From Piper betle (taxonomy: Eukaryota; Streptophyta; Magnoliopsida; Piperales; Piperaceae), in NCBI GenBank assembly GCA_033002965.1, contig JAURVB010001713.1, positions 1 to 64,000 of the forward strand: a stretch of 64,000 bases of DNA, in the 5' to 3' direction. Of the stretch, positions 35,283-47,273 are shown piece by piece (position 1 is the first letter of the stretch; the number at the start of each line of letters is the position of its first letter). The position numbers and the translations under genes were made by a program. A model generated the notes under the pieces. That model saw nothing but the letters and a program-made list of their open reading frames with translations. It was not told the origin of the DNA and searched no databases.

Positions 35283-37399
35283 ACTATGGTGCACTACATG
35301 CATTTGCGGCGCACCATACGCTGCATTGACGAGAGCCGTTGGATTTTGATCCAATGGCTCTCGTTTATTTCCTCACCCATCCACGGTTGGACCTGCCCGC
35401 CGGCCTTCCTGACCCGCCCGACCCGCCCGACCCACCCCTCCCGCCTGGCCCCACCGCACACCACCCGCCACCGCGCCGCCCTCCCCACCCCCAGCCGAGG
35501 CCCCCGGCCACCACTCTCCTCCCCCTGCCCGGCCAGCGCCTGCCGCCACGGCCCCCGCCCTGAGCCGGAACCTTGCACTGCCAATCCCCCCTCCTCCGCC
35601 ACTGCTCGATCTCGCGCCGCCCTCCGCCACCGCCCAATTCCGCCGCCCCTCTCCCCCTCGCCCCCAGCGGGCGCCCGACCCCGCCCCTGCCCCCTCGCCA
35701 TTCCCCCAAATCATCGCCACCCCCCCCCTTCCCCCTTCCCCGCACGTGGGTGGCCGGCGGTGGGGTGGCGCGGCAAGAGAGAGCATGGGGGAACAGGGGA
35801 GGGTAAAATCGTAATAAAAACTTTACTCGGTCCCAGACTCTAGTTAATATTACGAAATAAATTAAAAAAATAATTTTTTTATAATAAAAACTTGATTCGA
35901 TCTCGCACGAGATCAAGTCAATATTACGAAATAAATTTAAAAAATAAAATAATTTTGTAATAAAAACTATATTCGGTCCCACATGAGACCAGCGCCGCAT
36001 ATTTCCTAGCAAGCCCATCCAGCCATGAGGCGGTGACATTGTTGGCCAGCGGGCTGCCGGCGGCAACGTTGCCGGCAAATGAGGACGAAACAGGGGAGAG
36101 TATTTTGGTAATAAAAATTTTACTTAATCGGACTCGAGTTAAACTAATTTATTACGGAATTATTTTATTTTTTTTAATTTATTTTGTAATAAAAATTTAT
36201 TCGGTAATAAAGTTATTTTGTAATAAAAACTTGACTCGGTCTCGCACATGATTGAGTCACGTTTTTATTACAAAATTATTTTATATTTTTTAAATTTATT
36301 TTATATTATTGACTTGATCCCGACTCGAGTCAAGTTTTTATTACGAAAATTTTTTTTAAAATTTATTCAATAATATTAATTTGACTCCAGTCGAGATCGA
36401 GATCGAGTCAAGTTTTTATTTTATAATATTTTATTTTATGGTTTTGTATTTTTTAAAAAAAATTAAAAATTATTGTGAAATAAATTAAAAATATAAAATA
36501 ATATTTTTTAATTTGATTCCAGTCAAGATCGGGGAGACGACACGGGGCGGGAGGGGTCAGGGGGCGGCAGGAGGCGGGGCCTAGACCGGTGGGGGCAGGG
36601 GGCAGCGGGTGTGGGGGGCTAGGGGCAGGGTGTGGGTGGTGGGAGGGAGGTGGTCGGCAAGCGGCGGCGTCAGCTGGGAGAGTGTCAAATTTTTATTCTA
36701 TGTTATTTTATTTTAAAATTTTATTTCATAAAATTGACTTGAGTCCAGAGAAAGTCAAGTTTTTATTTTATTATATTTTATTTTTAAAATTTATTTCATA
36801 AATTTGACTCGAGTTAGGAGCAAGTTAAATTTTTATTACGAAAATGCCATCGCTCTTTCCTTCCTTGTGTGTTTTGTCGCGCCACCGCTGGTGGTGAAGC
36901 AGGTGACACCGGCGTGGAGGTGGCCTGGGCAGTAGACGGTGGGGAGGAGCTTGGTCGATGGGTAGTGCGGCGGCCGGGGTGGGGGTGAAACGGGCAGCTG
37001 GGGAGGATGGCCGAAGCAGGGCAAGGGCAGGCGGGGCCGTGGCAGGGGTGGGGCGAAACAGGTGGTAGGGGGGCAGGGAACCTGGCGGGGGTGGGGGAAC
37101 ACAGGGCAGGTGGGGAGAGGGTTGCGGGCAAGGGCGAGGCGACGGAGGGGTAGGGGGAAACAGGGGCAGGGGAAGGCTGCTGGCTTGGGGTGCGGCGACA
37201 GACTGGGTAGTGGGAAACAGGTGGGGGGAGGGCTGCGGGTAGGGGCACGGCGGCAGACGGGGCCGCGGCGCCATGGAGTAAAGGGGAGGGAAAATGATGG
37301 AAAAAATGGTGGCCTTTGGATTTCGATCCAACAGCCACCATAACTTAACGCTGCCTATGCAGTGCCAAATATGGCAGCTAATAATAATATAGTCTTTTA
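35278..37399. mobile_element. 2.1-kb element with hairpin ends, inserted between (TA)n tracts
   Basis: Both outer ends, read inward, begin AAAGACTAT right after a (TA)n tract (35221-35277 and about 37398-37422). Each end carries a subterminal hairpin: arms 35330-35344/35349-35363 (14 of 15 paired) and 37308-37321/37326-37339 (12 of 14 paired), with the shared core TTGGAT/ATCCAA. The left arm of the body is C-rich on the plus strand (35390-35750) and the right arm G-rich (36540-36680, 36890-37260), as expected of large inverted arms. Between them are AT-rich subrepeats. Open frames up to 237 codons are Pro/Gly/Arg low complexity. No transposase is visible, so it is non-autonomous. Confidence 0.6.
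35815..36840. repeat. Dispersed subrepeats with palindromic GACTCGAGTC-type cores
   Basis: A unit of roughly 80-100 bp recurs many times: a degenerate palindrome such as GACTCGAGTCAAG or GATCTCGCACGAGATC, then TTTTTATTACGAAAT or TTTTGTAATAAAAA and a run of T/A. Copies are seen near 35815, 35890, 35960, 36115, 36190, 36230, 36310, 36370, 36520, 36735 and 36805. Spacing is irregular, so it is an interspersed rather than strict tandem array. Confidence 0.7.
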
Positions 37400-37578
37400 T
37401 ATATATATATATATATATATATTGCCGTTAGGCGGGGGGGAATAGAGAGAGTGGTTCATTGGAGTCATTTCCGTCGTCAAATCCATCGCGCGACTTCTTT
37501 GGGACCGCAACCGTTCTTGCCCGCCGCCGCCTCTTCTTCTTCCGTCTCGTCGTCCCGACATCAACCTCGCCCGAAAAA

Positions 37579-40500
37579 ATGGAGTCGGTGGCAGTGAACT
37601 GGGAGGCGCTGGACGCCCTCCTCATCGACTTCGCCAAATCGGAGAACCTGCTCGACGACCCCTCCCCCTCCCCTCGACCGCGTCCGCCGCCTACCGCTCG
37701 CGCCTCCTCATCCGCCGCATTCGCCGCTCCATCGACTCCGGCGACCTCGACCTCGCCTTCCACCTCCTCCGCCTCCACGCCCCCGCCGTCCTCGATGACC
37801 ACCGCATCCTCTTTCGCCTCCTCAAGCAGGTTTCTCCTTGCTCCTCCCTCTTCTTTCTTCTTCTTCTCTCCCCTCGACTCTTCTCTTTTTTTTGTTTTTC
37901 TGTATCTGCATTTTTGTTTAGATTTATTGTGCTGTCAAAAAATTGATTCTTTGTGATTACTGGTTGGGGAATAAATTTATTGAGCTGTTGAGGAGAGGGA
38001 CGGACGGTAGTCGCGAGTCCGCTATCCAGTGTCTGAGGACGTCGCTTGCTCCCTGTGCTCTAAATGCATACCCGGTACTTTTGAAAAACTGTTTCTTTTT
38101 CTTTTTTCTTTTTTCTTTTTTAAAGAAAATCATATTTGGCTAGTAGTTCTGGAAATGTAATTTGGAAATTCAACGAGTTCATTCATATAATGATGCGTCT
38201 AGTGCTGATTAGTCATAGGTTTGGTTAGGGATTAATGACAGTTATTGGTGCGTGGAGAATATAATTTATTAAATATACAACAACCACATTGCAATTTGCA
38301 ATTGCTGTTTTAGTAAATATATATACTTCTTATATGAGTTTGTGTTTTATTGATTAATGAATAATAGTTATGAATATTTTGTATTTACAATATCACCAAG
38401 AAATTAAAGTATTCATAATTTAAAATTTCTATTTAAAAAAAGTTACGCTGATTGAAAACAACTAAAGGATATTGACTTCCATGGGTTGAATTATGTATAG
38501 TTACAAATTATGAATATACTTCTTATAGTTACAAACTAAAATATATTTACAAGGTCAATCCCTCCAAATTCACTAGTTTCCAAAACCAAAACTGATTATA
38601 GTTAGCCTATGTTAAATAAGAACTCATTGAGGCATTAAAATAGTTATAGAAGCAGGTTATTTCTATACATGTTGCATTGTAGTCAAAGGTCATATTTTTT
38701 ATGGTATAAATTTGGAATTATATATTTAGAAAAATGTTGGAGCTTTCTTTATCCAAGTTTCAGTGAAGGACACTCTCAGAAATTTATTTTTATTTTTATT
38801 TTAGAATAAAATAAAGCTATGGAAGCAACCTATGGTCTGCTGTAGCTGTTTTTTTAAACAGTTTTCAGAAATATTTCTCTCTCTTTTGGGACAATGAGAT
38901 TTAACCTTGTTAAGATCTTGGAACATTGTGTCATATTATCTATGTAACATGTCTTCAAGATTGACGTGAAGGGCTTCAAGCAATATGACCTTAGTGTTAC
39001 CTTTAGGTTGCCTTTTTTGGCAGTGATTAAGCTCTTTAACATATCTTCAAGGTTATGCTTCTTTAACTTCGATTGTTTTGTCATCCAGGAAGCATATGAG
39101 GATTTCAAGCATGTGTTACTTGCTTTTATATATGACAAAGAGGATAAAACCTCCCCAGTCGCAAATGAGGTTTTTTTTTTCTTTTCTTTTTCACTGTTGT
39201 CATTTTTTTAACAGGAAGAAATTTGATTTGCAATTTTCTGTTTGAAGCAAATTCAGAGAATTTTTTGATATTTTATATTTGGATTTTTTTTTAAAAAAAA
39301 AACTGAAAGCCTGTGCATAATAGTGTTTCGGATTGATAATTTTTTTATGAGAATTATGTACGTGTGAAGGTATTCTAATCTGGTAGAGTTCAGTTGTGTG
39401 GTATAAGATTTTACCGTCAATGGTTCATATCACAGAATATTTTTTTCACGGGTATTGGGTTTCTCCTAGAGGAAACTTGCTAGTGGAATCAATTGTTGAC
39501 ACAGCAAGGAAAATGGGAAAAAACAAGAAGGTGAATAATGACGGCCAAGGGTGAAGATCACACTACGTAACTTATGAATTTGATCAGCTTCTTATGCAAT
39601 AAACATTATTGATGTGCAGGTTAATAAAGCACAGGAAAAAAACTCATTAGTAATGTATACTTATACTGGTGTTACTGAAGTTAAAGCTTATAGTGCAATC
39701 TTGATTCCATAGGTTCTATTTCTTGTTTGCTTCAGATGGTTGCCTCTAGTCATAGATTTTACAGTCGACCAGTTTGTAGTTCATGTAGTTTATTGGGGTT
39801 CTTATTGATGTGGCTACACATTTACATGGACAAGAAACCATATGGACCTAAGAGTTTTCTCTTATTGATGTCTTGTTAATATTCTTTTTTTTCTTTTGAA
39901 AAAATCTTTAAAAATGGTCCATGAACTGCAAATGGAACATCTTTGGAGCTCGCTTTTATTCTTTGCTAATATGTTCATTTGCTACTACTTTCAGTGGTCG
40001 GAAAAGAGAAGGACTGAGCTGGCAGGATTACTATCCTCTATTTTGAGATCCCAGTTGAAGGCATATGATCCGCTTTTTTCTATGACTTTAAAGTACTTGA
40101 TCAGGTGCTAACCATTTCCCGTTTTAGTCTAGTATAATTTAATGTTCCATGCATATTTAGAGCTTTCCTGATCTTTTTGTCCAGCATACATAAAGCATTT
40201 TGTTTTCGCCAAGGGGTTGCATCTCCTATCTCAGATCTTACTGAGTAATACTTCTTGAGGAACGTGACCGTCCCGTGACCCCACCAGAATCATCGTTGGA
40301 GGCACCCCCATTTGATGAGGTACAGATGAAGTTTTATGTGACTATCTTTATTCCTGTATTTTAGTCTTCATTTTATTTTTGTGTTTGAGTATAAATTTAA
40401 CATGTATCATGTCTTGAACCTAGTTCCGGATCTACCTATTTTCTATGTTGTTTTTTTGAAATAGAATGACCAATTATTATTTTTTTCCAATTTTGATACT

Positions 40501-43500
40501 ATGGTCCCTTACTCTTAGGTTGATATCCAAGCTCTTGCACATGCTGTTGAGCTAACTCGTCAAGGTGCTGTTGATAGCTTGAAATTTTCTAAAGGACACC
40601 TCTTTCAAGCATTTCAGGTGCTTTGAATCTTTTTTATTGCTTTATTTTTCTTCTACTTGGCTGTATTTTTTTGGGGGTTCTATGTTTTATTTGTTTGCTT
40701 CTCAGCCTTTGGTTCGTTTTTCATTGTTACTTGCAGTATGAGTTATGTAGGATGCACTTGGATATTCCCTTGCTTGATGAGCTGGTTCATGAATATTGTG
40801 TTTACAGGGGATTAGTGGAGAGTGGGCTTTCAACACAGTCAGGTGTGGCATTATGATCACTTCTTCTTATAAAATTGCTAAATACACTTGTATACTGTTG
40901 ATGGGGTTGTATATGTGTTGTCATTGTAATTAATTTTAAAAAGGAATTTTTTAAAGATTGCCATACCTTTTACTTTCCCAGGTTCAAAGACACTCCAAGT
41001 AGATGCTGAGTGCAATTCACATACTGAAAATTCGTTGCTGACCTTAGAGCATATGTCCAGCCATGTTTCAGACGGTGAAGCATCCATTAACACAGAAACT
41101 GTGAGCTCTTTAGGAACTGAGATTGAATCAAAATATGCAAATCAGGTTTTGAACAATCATGAGGATTGCAGTACAAGTGAACCACATCCTTGTGGAACTT
41201 TCAACAGACGGTCTTTGAAGAACAGGAATCAAGTAACTTCTGATAGATCTAGTCGCAAGAGATGGAGAGGCAGGGTAGAGAGAATCGACTTGTCACATGA
41301 CTTATCTGCTGATGGAAGCCATGAGAAAGATAATATGTTTATAACCAACAAGGCGGATAAATCCAAAGATGAAGCAAAGGTTTGTTGCTATTTGCACTTG
41401 CTATTTGTTTGTTTTCACATGATTGAGTATCTTTTAGTTTAAGTAGTCATAGCTTGAGGGGAATGTTGAGAAATTAAATGCATGACACGAAGAGGTGCCA
41501 AGTTTGTTTTACTTGTTTTAAGTCTGAAAATTTGAACTTGAATTGTAGTTAGAATGAATCCTTATCTTTGAGGGATCAGTTGTAACAGATATTAGTCTAT
41601 AAAAGAAGGCTTTGCAGCCATGGGGAATTCGTGTTGAATTCACCCTTTCTTTATCTTGCCTTATTTAATTTTCTTACATACCATTTCAACAAAGTGCTAA
41701 CTAAAATTGTTTGGGAGTTCCTTTCATATTGAATAGCGACTGTGGCTTCTCATAATCTGACTTTGAGGTTTGGTCTTGCAGACATCTAGTACATGTCCAT
41801 CTCTGGGGAGAGCTATTAATTTGGATGACAAGTATGAAGTTGTTTTGGAGATGAGGGAGATGGCTCGAAGGGGCATGACCGCTGAAGTAATAGATGAAAT
41901 AAATGCTATGGATTCTGATTGTTTTGCTCAGAATCCTGTCCTTCTTTTCCAACTTAAACAGGTAGAAAACTGCATTCTTTACGGTAATAAAATGATGAAA
42001 TGCTTATTTCTGTTTACAGAAAATTCAACAAGTGTCAAATTGTCTGAGATATTGAGTGACTGTTCTATATGATTGTGACTTGCGTAATTTGTGCATAGGA
42101 CAGTTTTCTTAGACCAGCCTTTGTTGTCATCTCAACTTCCAGGTTTTACTCCTGAATGGCACCTGTATTGTTTCTTTACGAGGGTGATTGCCATCATTAC
42201 CCATGAAATTCAAAATGTGATTATGCATACCCTGTTTGTCTACCGTTGCCTTGTCTGTCTCTTTTCTGACTTTCCCCTAATGGTTTTTGTCTTTCCTTGA
42301 AATCAGGCTATGGCATGGATGGGGAATGTACGATCTATCTTTTACCCTTCTATATATATGTCCAATTTCCAAAAATTAACTTTGTTATTCCTTCATTTTT
42401 CTGTTACTCTTTCTTATACTTCTGTAGTATACTCATCATTTTAGCCTGGCTAACTCAGTGTAGGATGCTTTTATGTTGACCCCACTCCTATTATTATCTG
42501 ACAAATTAAGTGGTTAGCTAATGTCTTATTTTCTCCCCTCTTTATAAATAACTTGTGTATAGCTTGTTTTTGCTTCTTTTCTTAATCACCACACAATAAT
42601 TTTAATTTACATAAACAGAGAACTGTTGGGATTTTGTGTCCGTCTAACTTTTATGTCAGTATTCTGTCCATTAATTGTAGCACACAGCTCTCTTGGTGGG
42701 AAGTAGACATTTTAATATGAATTGATGACTTGAAAAATTAAGCAAAATATGCATATTAAGAAAATAATGCACATCAACATCATCACCGTCACCTACTCTT
42801 TATCTCAGCCTAGTGGTCACAGCCGTGAGTTTTGTTTCCTTTTATTTGTTTAGCAACTCTGCTATAAGCATGCATTGCCAGTCCCAAGCCCAAGTAAAGG
42901 AGAAGATTGGTGTAGGAAGGGTATCTGGCCTTTAGTCATCTGCGATCACATGGATCCATGTCATTAATTGCTTTTTGCGAAGAAAACAATGTGCTGACAA
43001 TATTAATCTTCTGATTTTCCAATAGCAAATTTGGTAACATAGAAAAATATTGTGTTGTGTTTTAAAAAATAAATTCAGTTGAAAATGGCATGGTAAGTTT
43101 TGGTCAAGTTAAACTGTATGACCTGCCTATAAAAAATGTTTACATGGAAGGAATTATTCATGGCAATAGTGTGTATAAATATTATGATTGCATTGTTTTT
43201 AGGACACTTTAGTTGGATTTATGTTGGTTTAAATGTTTGCAGATTGAATTTCTTAAGCTGGTTAATAATGGTGATCATGGCGGGGCTTTGAAGATTGCAT
43301 CTTCTTATATGGGCCCTCTTGCAGCTGCTAATCCAAATTTGATGAAGCCATTGAAGGAGACTTTATTGGTTTTGCTTAAAACTGCCGAGGATGTGCCATC
43401 AAAAGGTGTACCTTTGTCAGTTCTTGCCACATCCTTGCAGGTAATTGATTGATTGCATCTTTTATTTTACAAAGCTAAAAATTAGCTTGTTCGAAGCCAC

Positions 43501-44176
43501 TTGTTTTTCCTGGTGGTCAGATGGCTATCGCTCTTGCTATCGGTGATTTAATATGGGATCTTTGATCTTTGTATTTTGAAGGTGGCAATGGGAAAGAGGT
43601 TGGGAATTGAAGAACCACAGCTGATGAAGATAATGAGAGCGACAGTCCACACGCATAATGAATGGTTCAGGCTTCAAATGTGTAGTGACAGGTTTGAGGG
43701 GCTTCTGAAGATTGATTGTCTCAAGGAAATTGACGCTCCTTTGTGCTTGGATGCTACCTCCAAGACGAGCATGGAGACTTGCAGTCAGGGTTCTCAAATT
43801 ACCATATCTTCCACTAATCGGATTTTAGAAGATGGAAGCAGCCCTAGTCAGGAGTCCCCCAAGGAGCTTGCATGTGATGAAGCCGCTATACTCAAAGTAA
43901 TGGTAAGATTTTTAAGCTACGAGCTTGCTTATTCAAGGCTTTTCTTAAAAGTGAAAAAATCAATGCCTTAATACTAATCCAGTTTCTGGCCGGTATCAAT
44001 CTTTAAAGTCCTTTTTCTTCTTTTGACTGGGCTACAATTGTTAATTGTACTTGATTTAGCATTCTGAAACATGAATTATGCAGGAGTTTCTTGCTTTGCC
44101 AAGGGCGGATGCTATCGATCTTCTTGCTCAATACAACGGGAATGCGGAGACTGTGATCCAGCAGATATTTGCATGA
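37579..44176 (+). CDS. CTLH/CRA-domain (RanBPM-type) protein, 12 exons, two apparent frameshifts
   Basis: Exons: 37579-37829, 37922-38074, 39089-39169, 39995-40104, 40185-40319, 40519-40617, 40737-40842, 40982-41379, 41782-41961, 43243-43440, 43582-43902, 44084-44176. The protein starts ESVAVNWEALDALLIDF, continues with RSRLLIRRIRRSIDSGDLDL and HAPAVLDDHRILFRLLKQ (CTLH-type helices), then the CRA-like KFIELLRRG ... YEDFKHVLLAFIYDK. A second CTLH/CRA-like stretch, RGMTAEVIDEINAMD to FLKLVNNGDHGGALKIA, precedes the UBA-like end AIDLLAQYNGNAETVIQQIF. Such proteins act in GID/CTLH ubiquitin-ligase or RanBPM complexes; the role here is inferred. Two breaks exist: one base is missing in the C-rich run near 37660-37675, and one base is missing near 40243-40248, creating TAA. 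Everything else is conserved, so sequence error or recent inactivation are both possible. Exon 2 begins 17-18 codons earlier than the conserved KFIELL start. Confidence 0.8.
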
Positions 44177-45260
44177 TGCGGAGCCGTGTACATATACATA
44201 TAAAGAGTAATCCCAATCGATGCAAGCAATATACATGTAGTTCGTGTATATAACAACAGGGTCGACAAGGTGCAGTATTTGGTGACACCTGAGGCGGTTG
44301 TATCATTCATTCCTTGTAGATTGTAGATAGAATGGCCAGCTATAGGTAAAATAAGGAGAGAAGTGGGTTGAATTAATTGATTAATAAAACATTTTTTGAA
44401 AGCCATATGCTGATTATGATGTCATTTTATGGGGTTTAAAGATATAGTAACAGTGGAGGTATGATAAAAGGTTCTTTCTCCACCTTCATATTTTTTATTA
44501 AGGCTCCTGGTGACTGCCCATTTGCATTATACACTGTTGGTTCGACTCTTGATGAAGTCCTGGTTGTGCGACTGCGGAAGGCTCAGAGACATGTTTGAGG
44601 ACCATACTAGTTATTTTTTGAAACTTAAAAAAGGTAAAACAAGGTGCTATAACGTGGTTAAAAAAGTGAGCATCGTCTCAAGGAGACTAGTGAGAAAGTA
44701 GAGGGCGATAAATTCACTTTGAGCTGTAGCTTCCCCGTAACCTTGAAAAAAAAGAGCTTCCTCGTTAAGTATAAGTGTTGATACGGCATTTTATGTAGAA
44801 AACTTTCTTTTGCTGACAGGTCGAGATCTGCAACGGGCACAAATTTGATTTTCGAGGCCGGTGGGCAGAGAGATTGAATAACAGAGAAGACAAGCCTTGA
44901 ATGTTGGTATCATTGGTAGGGGTAAATGCACCAACCCGCCCCCAAGGACATTATTACTCAATGCCATCGATACGACCCATGTCAAGCTTACGTGGACCCT
45001 ATTGTCTTCCCAACTAAAACCGGGGGACCTGATCGTTTAAGAGATTTGTACAGTGATAGGAATCAAGGCTCTTAAACAAACGAGCAAGCCGAGTTTAATT
45101 TGTCTTCGAATTCGACTTGAATAGTTTAAAATTTATTCGAACTTGACTCGAGATCGAACGAGTTTTAAATATATATGTTCGAAATCGATTAAAATATATT
45201 TTTTGTTATTCAAACTTAAATACATTTATACTGTTTAATTTTAAGAAGTTGAAAATTAAG
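44177..45260. other. 3' region of the CTLH gene and unexplained DNA
   Basis: It begins with the probable 3' UTR. From about 45062 (GGCTCTTAAACAAACGAGCAAG) a CTCGA-rich repeat of the hAT-like class starts and runs into the 23-bp array. Open frames at 44510-44985 have no known motif. Confidence 0.5.
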
Positions 45261-45427
45261 TCGTTTAAGAGATCGAAACTATCTCGTTTGTGAGCTCGAA
45301 ACTACCTCGTTTGAGAGCTCAAAACCAGCTCATTTACAAATTCGAAACCAGCTCGTTATGGCCTTAAAACTAGCTCATTTAAGAATTTAAAACTGGCTCG
45401 ATCATAGGGTCTAAAGTAACTCGTTTA
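45261..45427. repeat. 23-bp tandem array, about seven copies
   Basis: Consecutive degenerate units begin CTCGTTT or CTCATTT and end AAACTAC, AAACCAG or similar (for example CTCGTTTGTGAGCTCGAAAC). Units are close to 23 bp. The array sits inside the CTCGA-rich repeat beginning near 45062. Confidence 0.75.
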
Positions 45428-45737
45428 GGATAATAGCATCCAGTTACATAGATTAAAATTAATAAAAATAATCTATCAACATATTTATATAAACTATCTC
45501 AATAATAAAAAAATCTTGTTAAATTTCAAACATGTTTCAATTTTTTTTACAAAATATATAAGACATCATTCAACATTATATATTTTTTAAAAAAATGCTT
45601 AGAATTATAAACCCAAAATTTAAAAAAAGTATTGAAAGTCTATATTTTATAACTTTTATTTATATTTAGACACCTTTTATTCGGCCTTCATCCTTGGAAA
45701 AAATTAAGAGATCATTCATTGTAAAATATTCAATTAC

Positions 45738-47273
45738 CTGCTCTGGGGTGTATCGTTCAGCAATTCTAGCTACGACATCTAATGGGGTGTGAGAAGAGAC
45801 ATGATTAACCTTCAATTTACATAGCTTGACCTGCTCATCTTGCCTCCACGAAGGATGCAACTTAACCTGATAGATACACGCCGTGACCTTTAGAAAATAA
45901 AATGTTTCATGAAAGAAGGCAACTAGAAGCTTGTAAACATCATTCATGTAGCTAAGGCTGGCCATGGCACATCTAAGCCACATGCAATTCCAATGATAGG
46001 CGGCCATGAATATTTTCATGCAACGAAACATACTAAGAAAACAAGGCCAGACAGTGTCTTTGCCAAAAAGGCCTTGAAGACATGCAAACACTCCAATGAT
46101 TTTCTTTATTTACTGACGGATTCAATCTCCCCATCCGAATATAAAAATGTGGAAATGCTATATCAGACTACCAAGAAATTGAGTACCAAATAGTAAATAC
46201 AATATAACTTCCAGCAACAGAAATGTAGGTGCAAGAAAAAACTAATTACTAAGTGGGACACTATAAATCAAGTCGTCTAAACTTCCCTGTGCAGCTTTTG
46301 GCCGCATTTTCTACATGAAAACACACAAAGTTCATGAGATACGTTGTTTATATAACTTTTCAATTAGAAAATTATGGGCACTACAAATTAATAAAAGGCA
46401 GTTAAAACTTTGACAATTCAGACTATCAATGCCCTAAGTAAGTTCTATGCATGGTTGAATAAGCCTTTCTACTATTATCTATGCAGTTAATCAACTATGA
46501 CATGTTTCAGAAAAATGAAGAAATTCAACTTTCGACAGATTTTCCCATACAATATAACACAACGTGCATAAAGTAAAAGAAAGAAGTAATTGGTGCTGAA
46601 AAGCCGCATAGAGCTTAAGAATGAGCAAAAGAAAGAAGTAATTAGTCATCTTTGTACTTTAGGTGACAAAAATGACATACTAGCTTAAGAATGAGCAAAC
46701 CAAACCTGATTAACTGCAGGAACAATCTTGGCAAAAAGAAGAAGCTCCTCCAATTGCTGAATGCTGAAATTACTAACACCTATAGCACGAACAAGGCCCT
46801 TCTTCACAAGACCTTCCATGGCTGCCCACAAAGGCTTCAGCTGATTCATAAATGTTCTATAGTCAGTTCCTGACTTGGAAGGAGGATCAGTGGCATCTCC
46901 AAAAATCTGAACTCTCTGTCCAGTGGACCAAATAGAGATCCAAGTACGCCACACCAAGGTTCCTAAGGGTAATCCCAACAGAATTTTCAATCTTCTTATG
47001 AGAATTCAATGTGTAGTATATCTTGGAAGTCAAAAAAACTTCTTCTCGCTTTAGCCCACCACTGAAAGCTTCCCCCAAGGCTTGGCCTACCTCGACCTCG
47101 TTGCCATACAGATGAGCACAATCTGTATGGCGATAGCCCACCTTCAGGGTTGTTTTGACAGCCTCAATGCAGAGATCTCCACCCTCCTGCCATGTTCCAA
47201 GTCCCACAGCAGGCATTTTTGCCCCTGTGTTCAGTAGGAAGTAATTTGAACATGCTCCTCCTCTTCCTTTCAT
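45738..47273 (-). pseudogene. Aldo-keto reductase, frameshifted and 3'-truncated
   Basis: Minus-strand exon 46706-47273 encodes the N-terminal half of an AKR4-like NADPH-dependent reductase: AKMPAVGLGTWQ, EAVKTTLKVGYRHTDCAHLY (catalytic Asp-Tyr region), LTSKIYYTLNSHK (catalytic Lys), LRNLGVAYLDLYLVHW, then GDATDPPSKSG and VRAIGVSNFSIQQLEELL. One extra T in a run of five near 46905 breaks the frame between HWTESSD and GDATDPPSKSG. After a GT-AG intron, 45738-45866 encodes VKLHPSWRQDEQVKLC and HVSSHTPL, then jumps to VVARIAERYTPEQ. The expected C-terminal part (ILRWAVQRG...PKS) is not found downstream. Active-site Asp, Tyr and Lys are present but the enzyme cannot be complete, so a decayed copy is most likely. 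Confidence 0.75.

Noticed and set aside
34728..36078. Long open frames (up to 237 codons) at 34.7-36.1 kb and 36.8-37.3 kb
   Set aside because: Pro-, Gly- or Arg-rich low-complexity translations on both strands in a C-rich/G-rich repeat; no family resemblance.
45261..45427. CRISPR-like array of regular repeats
   Set aside because: Units are directly adjacent with no spacers, and the genome is a plant nuclear genome.
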